Shown here one piece after another: positions 1 through 12,575 of a DNA stretch of 64,000 bases. Position 1 is the first letter of the stretch. Each line of letters opens with the position of its first letter. The translations under genes were made by a program, and so were the position numbers. This stretch comes from Imbricaverruca yamaguchii (taxonomy: Eukaryota; Arthropoda; Thecostraca; Neoverrucidae). The notes beneath the pieces are model-generated. The model was not told where the DNA came from. It ran no database searches and was given only the letters and a program-made list of their open reading frames with translations. The DNA lies in NCBI GenBank assembly GCA_034440575.1, contig JAOTOL010001568.1, forward strand, positions 1,748,001 to 1,812,000, in the 5' to 3' direction.

Positions 1-1000
1 GGGTGATTTGGGCTCGATTCGTATTATTGTCGTCGCAATGACATAGATCATAAAAAACACACAAGAACATGCTAGTGAAACAATGAAAGAGGACAAAACG
101 AAGTCTGCACGGTTGTTAAGAGGAAAATGGACCATCCATACTGAAACACGTTAACACTGGAGCCATGTTCAACGGTGATATGAATATGATCAAAATGTTA
201 GTGTACAAGAGTGGGCCATGTCACATCGCAGGCACATATAAATCAAAGCAACGAACACGAAACAATATCGAGATGGCGAAAGTAAATACGACCTTCATGT
301 GATGGAGCACAGGGTAGGACTAGAGCACGTTACTAGTACGACGTCACTATGAGTCAAACAGGTATCGACCCAAATCACAAACGCCTAACAATCATAGTTG
401 CATCTGTGCGCAGACATGGATTCAAGGAGGGAGATGGGAGGGGGCGAAAGAGGCAGCCACCTTCTATAATTCTAGGACCCATGGAGATGCAGAGCCCCTC
501 CAGGATGCAAATGTTCCCCTGGGATTTATCAGCTGAAGGTACCCGTCTCAGTATATTTTTCCACCGAATCTCAATTTTTCCACCGAATGCGCCGCTCTGA
601 GTATAACAGGTGCCCAGTCAGGGACACGAGTGCACCCTCCTTAGTATTTTCGTAATCAGTCGCGCCCCTTAGGAAAAATGTTCCCCCTCAAAACTAAACG
701 CTCTTCGCGAAATCATGTACCGTAAGCATTTGCGTATGATACTAAGCATTGTATGCTCATAGAAAAACCTTGCTATAGTTGATATCCCGTTGTTCCAGAG
801 CACAATGTGCACAGTCACCTATGGCGAAGATATCCTCGCGAAGAAAATGGAGCCGCCACAGTTTCATCCACTTCGTTATTTTGTCAGCGCTTAGAATTGA
901 GTTATTCAGCCGCTCAAGTCGGATTTTCCTAAGAGTAAGGTGAGATTTCAGACATTGTATTGTATTGTCTGACAAACTACCCTACTGACAATGTGCTGTC
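1..1000. other. No recognisable gene
   Basis: Mixed-composition sequence. The short open frames here show no domain, no codon bias and no repeat structure that I recognise. Confidence 0.6.
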
Positions 1001-2714
1001 AGTGTGTGACCCCGACACTACGTGACCAGGGCCGCTTGGGACCACCATGTGTGACCCCGACACCACTTGACCAGGACCGCTTGGGACCACCATGTGTGAC
1101 CCCGCCACCACTTGACCAGGACTGCTTGGGACCACCATGTGTGACCCCGACAACACGTGACCAGGGTCGCTTGTCACCGTCATGTGTGATTCCGACACCA
1201 CTTGACCAGGGCCGCTTGGGACCACCATGTGTGACCCCGACACCGCGTGACCAGGGCCGCTTGGGACCACCATGTGTGACCCTGACACCACTTGACCAGG
1301 GTCGCTTAAGACCACCATGTGTGACCCCGACACCACGTGACCAGGGCCGCTTGGGACAACCATGTGTGACCCCGACACCACATGACCAGGGCCTATTAAG
1401 ACCACCATGTGTGACCCCGACACCGCGTGACCAGGACCGTTTGGGACCACCATGTGTGACCCCGACATCACGTGACCAGGGTCGCTTGTCACCGTCATGT
1501 GTGACTCCGACACCACTTGACCAGGGCCGCTTGGGACCACCATGTGTGACCCCGACACCACATGACCAGGGCCGCTTGGGACCACCATGTGTGACCCCGA
1601 CACCACTTGACCAGGGCCGCTTGGGACCACCATGTGTGACCCCGACAACACGTGACCAGGGTCGCTTGTCACCGTCATGTGTGACTCCGACACCACTTGA
1701 CCAGGGCCGCTTGGGACCACCATGTGTGACCCCGACACCACTTCACCAGGACCTATTAAGACCACCATGTGTGACCCCGACACCGCGTGACCAGGGCCGC
1801 TTGGGACCACCATGTGTGACCCCGACACCACATGACCAGGGCCTATTAAGACCACCATGTGTGACCCCGACACCGCGTGACCAGGGCCGCTTGGGACCAC
1901 CATGTGTGACCCCGACATCACGTGACCAGGGCCGCTTGTCACCACCATGTGTGACCCCGACACCGCGTGACCAGGGCCGCTTGGGACCACCATGTGTGAC
2001 CCCGACACCACGTGACCAGGGCCGCTTAAGTCACACCATGTGTGACCCCGACACCACTTGACCAGGGCCGCTTGGGACCACCATGTGTGACCCCGACACC
2101 ACATGACCAGGGCCTATTAAGACCACCATGTGTGACCCCGACACCGCGTGACCAGGGCCGCTTGGGACCACCATGTGTGACCCCGACACCACTTGACCAG
2201 GGCCTATTAAGACCACCATGTGTGACCCCGACACCACATGACCAGGGCCGCTTAAGACCACCATGTGTGACCCCGACACCACTTGACCAGGGCCTATTAA
2301 GACCACCATGTGTGACCCCGACACCACATGACCAGGGCCGCTTGGGACCGTCATGTGTGACCCCGACACCGCTTGACCAGGGCCGCTTGGGACCACCATG
2401 TGTGACCCCGACACCACTTGACCAGGGCCTATTAAGACCACCATGTGTGACCCCGACACTACTTCACCAGGGCTGCTTGGGACCGCCATGTGTGACCCCG
2501 ACACAGCGTGACCAGGGCCGCTTGGGACCACCATGTGTGACCCCGACACCACGTGACCAGGGCCGCTTAAGACCACCATGTGTGACCCCGACACCACGTG
2601 ACCAGGGCCGCTTGGGACCGCCATGTGTGACCCCGACACAGCGTGACCAGGGCCGCTTAAGACCATCATGTGTGACCCCGACACCACGTGGCCAGGGCCG
2701 CTTGTCACCGCCAT
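1001..2714. repeat. 45-bp minisatellite array, about 38 copies
   Basis: The unit reads roughly GTGACCCCGACACCACGTGA followed by CCAGGGCCGCTTGGGACCAC and CATGT, 45 bp in all. Because 45 is a multiple of 3, long frames stay open on both strands (a 15-residue repeat with CVTPTPRDQGRL on plus, GPGHVVSGSHMVV on minus). A one-base insertion near 2030-2040 shifts the phase, so the two plus frames belong to one array. Frames open in both directions, without splice signals or a non-repeat domain, argue against a real protein. Variation concentrates at CACGTG, which appears as CACTTG, CACATG or CGCGTG in other units. Confidence 0.95.
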
Positions 2715-3842
2715 GATTTGCTGCCTGGTAGGAAGGAGCGGGTACCACAGCCTTTGTCATGCTTTGAAGCGTTATACCTATATAAGTATGTGAAGGATAA
2801 ATCCAAAATTACAGATCAATTGAGTGAAAAAAACATTAATTCACACTGGAATTGAAATATATTTCCCAAATTATATGCCCGTGTGTTTATCATTTCACAA
2901 TGCTCAATAATCTGCCTCTCCGACAATTCCTACTTACTTACGCAATTTCGAAACGTTTTCGTGAAAGGATGTCCATCACACCATTTTATTATCTCAAAGC
3001 TACTGCGATGGCCTAAAACGTGCATGTTCACACGCTATGTAAATTAACATTAACTGCCATGCAAACTAACATAAAAACATTCCACATCAAGCACTCAAAA
3101 CATAGTTGTGACTATTTACAGGGTCATTGGAGGTGGGGGGGGGGATGCATCCCGCCACCCCTCCCGTTATTCAAGGATATCTCAAAACAGACAAGAGATA
3201 TTGCGATTAGATCTTGTGACTGTGTTGCAATATGAAAAGCGCATTCAATGCAACGATCACTTTCTGATTTGTCCGTAAACATACTAACTGCGGGTTTGCA
3301 AAACCGCCAACTGGCAGCTGGTCAGCCCAGCATTCTGGGCCGCAGCCGATGCCGCTGATGCAGTGGTGCAGAGGCACGACATGCTGGCCGACCGTAACAT
3401 CATTTGACCCTGAATGTATTAACCTAGACCCATCAAATTCATATTACAAGAGTGCGCTACAGCTGTGAATTCCTCTGCAAATTTGTTGTTTCTAGCATCA
3501 GTAGTTCCCAAAATCGTCGGGGCCGGGGGGGGGCGTAATCCGTCAGCCTCAGGTTCGCAGTCTACTTAATCTTCGCCGTGCGGTGGGTCAATTTACCTTC
3601 CCAACAGCCCTTGGCGCCTTTTTTAGGTTATTCTTGAATGGCTCACTTCACATCTGGGGCATTCCATGATAATCGAGAAGTAAAAGGACAATTTGACACC
3701 CCAATGACACTCAGAGAAGTGAAATAAAAGGGTTGCGTTTGGATCAGAATCCAGCTGTTCAAGTTTAAGCTCCATCAATTCAACCATTTAGGAGGCATAG
3801 CCTTAGGAATCTGAAACGTCACCCTGCAATGTTGTACCATTG

Positions 3843-3845
<3 letters not shown>
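2715..3845. other. No recognisable gene; short G runs
   Basis: Unique-looking AT-leaning sequence with short guanine runs near 3136 and 3523. No coding signal seen. Confidence 0.55.

Positions 3846-3889
<44 letters not shown>
3846..3889. repeat. (TA)n microsatellite
   Basis: About 22 uninterrupted TA units. Confidence 0.95.
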
Positions 3890-3891
<2 letters not shown>

Positions 3892-4738
3892 CAAAACATT
3901 CTAACTACAATAATCCCCTACAATTTTGAACTCAGAAATGACCGACATCTATTGGTTGAATTATGCCTTCATTTAATATCATTTTGACTCCATAACCTCG
4001 TGACCTAAGGTCACGTGATCTGTCGTGACTCCTAGTACATTGACGGTTGTGCATTTGATCGCATGGAAATGAAGATCCATCATTTATCTACTGAAATAGA
4101 AAGAAAATACTGCGGTCAAACATTTCTTTGAATGCCCACTGTGGTCGATTTAGTTATTGTTCGTACTATGACTGGCAGTTTATGAAGTCTATGCATTTCC
4201 TGACACATGCTCGGGTTCAGAGAACCACAGCCTAGTCATCAAATAGATACACAATTGCTGTCCAAATAAGGTTCAATGTGACACAGATCCGCACACTAAT
4301 TAAGATCATAATAAATGGTTAATATTAATTGACCACCGAAACATGAGTAGTGTGGAAAGGACAAACTCCTCGCTAGAAACTGCATACTGGAAAATACATA
4401 ATTTAAACATACATTTGAACCATATTTTGGCAACATAACAGCCACATTGTCGTACTTGCCATTAACCCTTGCCGGAACTTCCGGCAAATCCATCTTCGTT
4501 AGACCGGAGTGAGGGAGTGGGTACCTCCACTAACCTCCAATATAGGTGGATAAAATGTAAAACGCTGTTAGAAACATTTGGTCTTGGAGAGCCCGTAGCA
4601 TGCATTTTAATTTTGTCTGATATTGAGGTCACCATTTGTCACATTGTGCCAATATACCAATATCAATATAATTCCTTGCAAATGACTAAAATAGGCGCTT
4701 TGCTTTCTTCCGGTTTTGCTTTAGACAACTAACATAGA

Positions 4739-4740
<2 letters not shown>
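3890..4740. other. No recognisable gene
   Basis: No coding signal. It contains the palindrome GTGACCTAAGGTCAC at 4000-4014, described in the findings. Confidence 0.5.

Positions 4741-4742
<2 letters not shown>

Positions 4743-4817
<75 letters not shown>
4743..4817. repeat. (TA)n microsatellite
   Basis: About 36 TA units with one GATA-type interruption at the right edge. It lies about 30 bp from the tail end of the adjacent SINE. Confidence 0.95.
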
Positions 4818-4818
<1 letters not shown>

Positions 4819-4859
4819 TATATACCAATATTCACCACAACAAAAATGGTCAAGACAGG

Positions 4860-5018
4860 GTTGGTTGGCTATTGGTTTGCGACACATCGACCGTTGAGTC
4901 ATGTAGCGTCGCTTGGTTGCGCCGATTGGTTGCGGGCTAAGAGTAGCGATAGGTGAGACTCGAACCCACGACCTTTCAATTGTGAGACGAGCAACTTACC
5001 CCTATACTACTCGTCCCC
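4860..5018 (-). mobile_element. tRNA-derived SINE, copy 1
   Basis: On the minus strand the head starts GGGGACGAGTAGTATAGGGG (box A-like) and has GGTTCGAGTCTCACC (box B-like), as in a tRNA gene. A body and a 3' module with a GCGAC/GTCGC stem follow, ending in CCAATAGCCAACCAACC. The same element occurs at 21801-21974 and 49667-49823. Flanks GGTCAAGACAGG and GGTCAAGGAAGG look like an imperfect target duplication. The acceptor stem is not closed, so this is a retroposon and not a functional tRNA. Confidence 0.85.
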
Positions 5019-5285
5019 GGGTCAAGGAAGGTCAGGTCGGGCAAGAATCAGGGTTGAAAATCAGCTTACGAACTGTGTATGTTAAAGTGAAGGGGAGTGT
5101 TATAGACTAGCCTAGAGCCCATATCACAGCTTATGTCTTTATTTTCGGCCGCTGAATTATTTAATGGTGACACTAGGTGAACCAACTGGAATGGCCTTGG
5201 TCTTGATGAATGGCATGGAAAGTGAAAGTACACCCAGTCACACTAACTCTCACTCACTCACACTAACACATACTACTAACACATA

Positions 5286-5287
<2 letters not shown>
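5019..5287. other. No recognisable gene
   Basis: Short spacer between SINE and microsatellite. It ends in a CTCACTCACACTAACACATA-like low-complexity lead-in. Confidence 0.5.
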
Positions 5288-5745
<458 letters not shown>

Positions 5746-6720
5746 TTTGGGCCATTTCAACAGGAACTTTCAAGCAAAATGTGTACGTCCCTGTGATACC
5801 ATACAATTATAAGTTCAGGTCGGGTCGCATTGAATGGTCATGTCAAGTAAGTTCCAGCTTGAACATACCCGTTATATCACGTTTAAGAGATACAAATTGT
5901 GCTCACAAGAAGAACTGATAGGATACTGAAATATCGTTGTAAACTGCTAAGCGTCTGCCCTCGTGACCTGACCTTAGGTCACTGTGGAAATATATGGAAT
6001 GCTCAAACCATCACTTCGGCTTTCGCCCAAGTGTGCCGACTGCTTGGAAAGCAATTCCATAGAAAATATAATCGGCTCAAGTTCACGTAAGATCAGAATC
6101 GCATGGCATAACGTCAGCGATCGCCGCTGGTAGGAAATCCAATGTCATTTCGTACAACTTTGGCGGCGCTCAGACCCAACTGAGATGATATCACTTCACC
6201 AGAAACAGACATTCTGTATCAGATGTTATTGTGCAGAATATACCTAACACTTGAACTGACCATATTTATTGACGCTTGACATATTGTATACCGAAATGTT
6301 CATTATAAGCTATTGGGCATTTTCGGCGCCAGCACGTGGCACAAAATTTGACTCTCAACACTCCATGAGGTAAAAAATGGCTGTAAATAACCTGGCGGGA
6401 TGTAACTATCCTTGACCTAACTTAAAATGTTCTGGTAGCAGAATATTCGTCTTCATGACGAATATCATGATCTGGGTTTGGTGTTATGTGATTATGTTTG
6501 ATGTCATGATCTGGGTTGTGATATGTTTCAACTTCTCCGAATGACGGTACTTTGAACCTTTGGTAGCATTACTCCCTTTGACCCGTCCTAGGTCAGTGGC
6601 CTTTGCTGACCCAGGGCTGAAACTGTAACGAGATTTGCATATGTACACGACGACACTGAAGCTTTGTTTCCTGCTTTCGGGTTTGACCACTATTACGGAC
6701 AATCATAAATGGTGTAGGGC
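5746..6720. other. No recognisable gene
   Basis: No coding signal. A GTGACCTGACCTTAGGTCAC palindrome-like motif lies near 5963-5982. Confidence 0.5.
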
Positions 6721-7160
6721 GATCGCACGATCTGTCACGACTGCGGCCTCTCCAGGTGATGGAGGGCTCTCGCACGATCTGTCACGACTGCGACCCCTCC
6801 AGGTGATGGATGGCTCTCGTACGATCTGTCACGACTGCGGCCCCTCCAGGTGATGGAGGGCTTTCGTACGATCTGTCACGACTGCGGCCCTTCCAGATGA
6901 TGGAGTGCTCTCGCACGATCTGTCACGACTGCGGCTCCTCCAGATGATGAAGTGCTCTCGCACGATCTGTCACGACTGCGGCCCCTCCGGGTGATGGAGG
7001 GCTCCCGTACGATCTGTCACGACTGCGGCCCCTCAAAATGGTGGAGGGCTCTCGCACGATCTGTTACGACTGCGGCCCCTCCAAATGATGGAGGGCTCTC
7101 GTACGATCTGTCACGACTGCGGCCCCTCCATATGATAGCGGTCTCTCGTACGCCCCTCCA
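6721..7160. repeat. 47-bp minisatellite, about 9 copies
   Basis: Successive CG(C/T)ACGATCTG motifs fall exactly 47 bp apart (6771, 6818, 6865, 6912, 6959, 7006, 7053, 7100, 7147). The unit includes TGTCACGACTGCGGCCCCTC. The 47-bp period is not a multiple of 3, so it is not a coding repeat. Confidence 0.95.
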
Positions 7161-8654
7161 GTATGGCATAATCCTATGTATCATTCAGAACAGGCGCTTA
7201 ATGTTTTGGTGCACAGCACATTATTCAATTCGAGTCGAATTATCATGGTAAAATCAACATTCCAAATCATGCACACATTTATAATTATCGTCCATTGGAG
7301 CACAGTAGCACTTGTTTCTGAATATCATGAATGTCTATTGTTAGTATTGTTTTTATTGTTTCACCTGTTCATGATCGCGTTTGTCAAAATGTGAATTTCC
7401 TCCGATTCATTACTCCGGACACTTCCCATCCCCTAGATTATTACAGTATTATCTGATTCTAACCATAACATGCTGACTGTGAACACTGAACATGTTGACT
7501 GCAGTCAGGCTATCCTAGGCTTTAGGGCAAAACCAAGAGCATTCTCTGTACTCCATTCTATAATATAACATCATAATGAGAATATGTGATGTATTTATAT
7601 TTCACCAGATATATGACGGATCCCCATTTCTACATGGTTAATTGCGTGACGCTCAATGCACTACACAGACTCTCGGTATATTACGTGACCTTGGGTCACG
7701 ACGCCATTTTGTCAAAATGAATGCAAAGTAAAAGCATGATGACACTAATATAGTTTTGGAACATCCTTTAGGCGACAATTGTGGATTCATATCGTTACCA
7801 TGTTTGTTCACAAAGTTGTGCGCAATCAAAGACACCTTTGCAAGGTGGCTTCTCAAAAATTTCCGTCCGCATCTACTTCACTGTCATTGTGCACTCTCAT
7901 TCTCACAGTTCGACCGGTATCTAACATAGTGATGTTGATTAGCATACTGATGTTGATGTGCCACTGTGAGAACACACAGTGGCACATCAATTATTGGCAA
8001 CTTTGTCAATAGGTCAAATATATGTCACTAGGTATATGTCAACAGGTGAAAATGATGGACTGAAATGAAAATAGTACGTTGCTGTCTCGAAACAACCCTT
8101 CTATCATTTATAAATATATTTTTTCACAGACCAAGTCACGGCGATCACTGCATTGCCATACTCTGATAACGCTCGTTATTTCCAGCTGTGTTGGATCTGA
8201 AGTGGCCGCATAGAACAATAATTATCGTGATTCGAACATTTTGACTGAATTAAAGTTTGTTCTGCTCAATCTCAATGAAGGCTTTTAAATAAGTCCACTC
8301 CCAGGTCTGTGCGATGAAACTGATTTTCCACCCCATTGGGGTGGAGTCACTGATCTTTGAGGGGCTGGGGGACCAAAATTTCAAGGAGGGGGACCAAACT
8401 TTGTCAGCTTAGTCTTTGTGTAAAAGAGCACCCCGTTTTGGTTGGGCAGCTTGCACGGCCAAAATGTTTTTTTTTTGGGAAACACTAATGCACAAGGCCA
8501 TCTGAACTTTCTTTTCCTTAGTTGAAACGCCCACAACAAGGAAGCTGATCACCAGTGTGTGGATAATTTAGATGAGGGCTGCCTACATGTAAGAAGATAT
8601 TGCAAATATGACCTCCATCGCTCTGCAAAGGATAAAGGTACCGGCAATTATTAT
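7161..8654. other. No recognisable gene; one perfect short hairpin
   Basis: AT-rich sequence without a recognisable protein. It includes a GTGACCTTGGGTCAC motif at 7685-7699 and a perfect 16-bp inverted repeat at 7953-7990. Confidence 0.5.
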
Positions 8655-9011
8655 TATTATTTTTTTATTATTATTTATTTTAAAAAAAATGTTTAATCCG
8701 AGTTGTTGTTGGGGTGGCTTGAGGAACCAGGGTTTTATTGCTAAGCAGAGCTTGTTGCGTGAACCATGGCCCCACCACCCGATCCATGAAATCCAGTTCG
8801 ACGGCAGAATTTAGACCGAGAGTTTAACGTGCCGCCAATGCACCGACACGGCCGCCCGGTAGCTTGTCCCCGGATTTATCGAGCCAGCTGCCAACTGACA
8901 CTCCCGGCCGGGGGCTAAATGCGAGCGCGCGAAGCGACTCGAACCCTGTGCTGCCAGGATAGGGGAGACCAGTGCAGGCCAGCGCTCTAACCAACTGAGC
9001 TACCGGAGCGG
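8655..9011 (-). mobile_element. tRNA-derived SINE, second type (AATAA tail)
   Basis: On the minus strand the head reads GCCGCTCCGGTAGCTCAGTT, then GGTTAGAGCGCTGG (clear box A), with box B GGTTCGAGTCG about 65 bp from the start. The cloverleaf is not closed, because the expected 3' acceptor strand is absent. The body runs about 260 bp more and ends in a (TAATAA)-rich tail near 8655. The head resembles Ala/Ile-type tRNAs. This is a different family from the SINE at 4860. Confidence 0.75.
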
Positions 9012-9579
9012 CAAAAACTACACAACACTTAGTCAGCATTTATTGTGATATGCGTCCAAACTTTACCAGAATGCTGAGTTCTAAGCATCGCATTTGCATG
9101 CAATACCGGTGCTAACAATACCACGGGTATTCAGCTGCAGACATGCCGCAACCAACTTCACCTATATATCGTCCCCCTTCAGGAACTTCCTTGACTGTGA
9201 GAAGGGAAGCAGCAGCGCTTGGCAGGACGGGGCGGCCATTGGCCATTACTCAGGCTGTCTTAATTAGCTGGAAACGGTCAAGATAGATGCGATGGAAATC
9301 TACTCCAAGAATGGATCAGCGTTAACGCTGCAGCAGCGATGACTATGTATCCTTCAGTACCGTGGCAACATCTTGCAATCAGGTGAAAACGTCACGACTC
9401 CCGCGGCACAAGGTTGGGCGACAGAGAAAATGCTTAGGTCTTTGGTTTACCCTGTCAGTCTATGAGGCGATCAATATGGAAGAAGAGTGATAAAATGGGA
9501 GTGAAGCCACGCTCGCAATCTGCGCCGAGCATATACCGCCACAGCTGGACACATCCGAGGAGCCACAGTGAGGAGTACC
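9012..9579. other. No recognisable gene
   Basis: No coding or repeat structure that I can name. Confidence 0.5.
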
Positions 9580-10200
9580 ATCCAGTAGCTACAGTCAGCC
9601 ACGACATTTCCGCCAGCGGCAATGCACCCAACATGAGCAACAGCTTCAATATACCACAACATTACCGCCAGTATCAATGTACCCAACATGAGCAACAACT
9701 TCAATACACCACAACGTTACCGCCAGTATCAATGTACCCAACATGAGCAACAACTTCAACACACTACAACATTACCGTCACCTTCAATGTACCGCAATAT
9801 TATCACCAGCTTCAATATACCACAGCATTACCTTCAGCATGAACATGCCACACAAATTACCAACAGTTTCATTAAAGCTCCACATTACCGCCAGCTTAAA
9901 TATTCATCAAGATTACCGCCAGCTTCAGTATACCACAACAATTACCACTAGCTTCAATATGCACATACCTTATCAACAGCTTCATAACAACCCAATATTA
10001 TCGCCAGTACTAATATACCCCAAAATGAACAACAGCTTCAATATAACCCAACACTGCCATCAGCTTCAATATACACCAACATTACCAACAGCTTCAACGT
10101 ACACACAACATTACCAACAGCTGGAATGTACCCAAACAATACCTCCAGTTTCAATACACCCCGACATCAACGACAGCTTCAATATACCACAGCATTAACA
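9580..10200. repeat. Degenerate ~30-bp tandem array
   Basis: The unit is approximately CAGCTTCAATATACCACAAC plus ATTACCGCCA. Roughly 20 diverged copies with indels are visible. The overlapping plus-strand frames, rich in Gln, Tyr and His, follow the repeat and change frame several times, so I treat them as non-coding. Confidence 0.85.
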
Positions 10201-12422
10201 ACAGCTGAGTCTCGCTCGAAGTTTCCAGCTCGGTATCTCCGCCCACATGTATTGCAGCCCTGCGATACATCCGCTAAATGTTCAGCAGCTGCCACACACC
10301 CCAGCAGTGACAGCAGCTGAGAAACGCCCCAGCTGCCACGACGCTAGGTTGCGAGTGGCACTCGCAACACGTGCGGCTGTCCATATCTAACCCACTGAGT
10401 GTCCATTTTATGGGCCGTGGTCTGTTCCAGGCCCACTGGGCGACCACCCGGTCCAAGCCGGGGGTCTCATAAGTTATACACCATCGACTATGCAAAAGCT
10501 TCAGCTGGCACAATTACCGTCGTGGACGATTACAGGTGTGGCTGCACGGCGAATAGGATGTATTCTGGTGAGCGGTGTGTACGATCGAAACTAGATAGCG
10601 GGTAACCCAGTAGCGGCACGACGCGGCAGACAAAGAAAAAGGCAGCCGGACAACGGCCTGAGCGTTCGCGCGCAGCTTGGGCAACATGTCAGGCGCGCGC
10701 TGATGTCGCCGACAGAACATGCTGCAGGATCGTGACGTCACTGCAGCGTCGGTGGGCCGAAACGACCAACAACTTTAATGATAATCCATGCAACATTTCA
10801 GCGTTCATCGATGCAACATTTCAGTGCTTATCAATGCTTACATTTTACCTGCCACCTGAGCACCGGTGTGGTGTACTAATTGGCGATACTGAGCGTCTTT
10901 GTCTCATATCTTTGACAAACCAGCGGATGGTAATGACGAGGCTGCGTTTGGCCCCTGAAGGGCTCATCATGTAATGTCAAAGTATTGCATGATAATTGAA
11001 GTACTGACACGGATCAAATGTTCTACCGAAAAGAGCAATCCAAAAGCTCCATGACTAGTTGATCACAGTTTGGCAGAACTCCCTTCCCTCGCAATGCTGG
11101 ACAGGAGGGGGGGGGGGGGCATTTTGCACCCCTAAGCATTTATTCTGACTCATATCTATGGATACGGTAGTTTAGCTTAGCTTAGTTTGCTTGACGAACC
11201 TACGTGACGATATCACGCATTCTAGCGCTCAACAGGGTGGACACTTTAAACTATGGACATAATGATACAAACGTGGCCCTGGACTCTCTATCTGACTAAA
11301 GAAAGCGTTCCTTCAGAGAGGTGGCTCGGCCAGTCTCCTGACTTGTCCTCAAGGGAGGTGACTCAGCTCAAGGGACCTGTCGCAAGGGCCCGCCAGGTGG
11401 CTCAGCTGAAACCCTGACTGTCTCTCTGACGAAACAGGGCTGACTTCTGCATCATGTGTCACCCCTGAGGCCATGCGGCACCATCTGCTCAGCATGTCGA
11501 CTCCGTAGAGATGGCCTGACCGCTCCCAAGAAGAGGCGACGCCGACCTTTCGACCTGGATCCGGCGGCGGTGGACGGCAGAAGCGGCCGCGCCGGCTGCT
11601 GATCAGGCGAATTTATTGCAGCAGCACACGGCGGCGGCCGCTATCGCCGCATACATTACTCAAGACAATGGAGGTCGGCAGCGCGAGCCGGTAATCTGAA
11701 CCTCAGCCCGCCGTAGGTCAGGTGTGTACCGCACACCTGACGGCAGACGAGGTCGTCACGGCCAACACTGCAAGACAGGCTGCCACACCTGGCGCACAAC
11801 CCAGTCCTGACACAACAAATATCACACCGAGGCAAGACACGCCAATTTGTGTGGTGCATTGGTACAGGGCATCAGGAAGCTTACCCAGCCATCGATGTAG
11901 GCATATAAGAATAGGGCAAGTGGGTAATTCTAAGCTCAGCAGGAAGCAATGTCTTGCTTGATAATCAGCAGGACATTAGACTAAGTGGGTCGTTCGTCAT
12001 ATGACAAACAACAATCAACAATAGCGCCAGGCTGCCACGGCTCTGTCTAAACGGCTTCGAGAGGTCCATAGTTCAGCAAAACCACAAAAGAAGCAAGCAC
12101 ATGGAGCGTCATTCTTACCAGTGATATATGCCGCATGATCAAGTTCTAGTCTAGGGACATTTCCCCCAGACCAATCGACATGGACCAGGCCCGTTTCGAG
12201 TTCCGAAGCTTTTATCCGGCGAGTTGTGGCATTCATATTTGTGGCTTGTTTTGTCGCTGCGGTAGTTGACTGCTGAATTAGTTCTGATTTTAACGCTGCA
12301 TTGTTTATGTTCGTACCATCGTTTATATTTTTACATTATATACCTATTTTTCCTCGGTGCGGAGAGCATTCGGAAAGGAAACCTCACAAGGCCAACAGGT
12401 TAGGCAAACTTCATGGGTTTGA
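10201..12422. other. No confident gene; GC-rich patches and a poly-G run
   Basis: A poly-G run sits at about 11107-11120. A GC-rich patch at about 11449-11602 has a short plus-strand frame with two Cys-x-x-Cys-like pairs followed by KKRRRRPFDLDP. It has no convincing splice sites or homology that I can name, so I do not call it a gene. Confidence 0.4.
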
Positions 12423-12575
12423 TTGTCCAGCTGGACAACCAAGTCGCCCAACTGGACCAGCCGGACAACGAAGTCGACCAACAATACCAGCTGGATAACT
12501 AAGCCGACCAAGACCAGCTGGACAACCAAGTCGACCAACAAGACCAGCTGGACAACCAAGTCGACCAACAGGATG
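12423..12575. repeat. 30-bp minisatellite, about 5 copies
   Basis: The unit is about GACCAGCTGGACAACCAAGT plus CGACCAACAA. Copies become more regular toward the right end. The 10-residue translation repeat TSWTTKSTNK is a by-product of the 30-bp period. Confidence 0.9.

Noticed and set aside
977..2714. Long open frames on both strands resembling a repetitive extracellular protein
   Set aside because: They are produced by the 45-bp period. There is no unique domain, and an indel shifts the frame near 2035.
6721..7160. CRISPR-like array of 47-bp repeats
   Set aside because: Copies are contiguous with no unique spacers, and the context is a eukaryotic genome. It is a minisatellite.
8930..9011. 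Functional tRNA gene on the minus strand
   Set aside because: Box A and box B are good, but the acceptor stem does not close and a long body with an A/T-rich tail follows. It is a SINE.
9462..10198. Gln/Tyr-rich repetitive protein frames
   Set aside because: The frame changes three times within one degenerate 30-bp array.
11449..11602. Short frame with Cys pairs and KKRRRR, reminiscent of a nuclear-receptor DNA-binding domain end
   Set aside because: Too short, spacing does not match the family, and there are no convincing splice sites.
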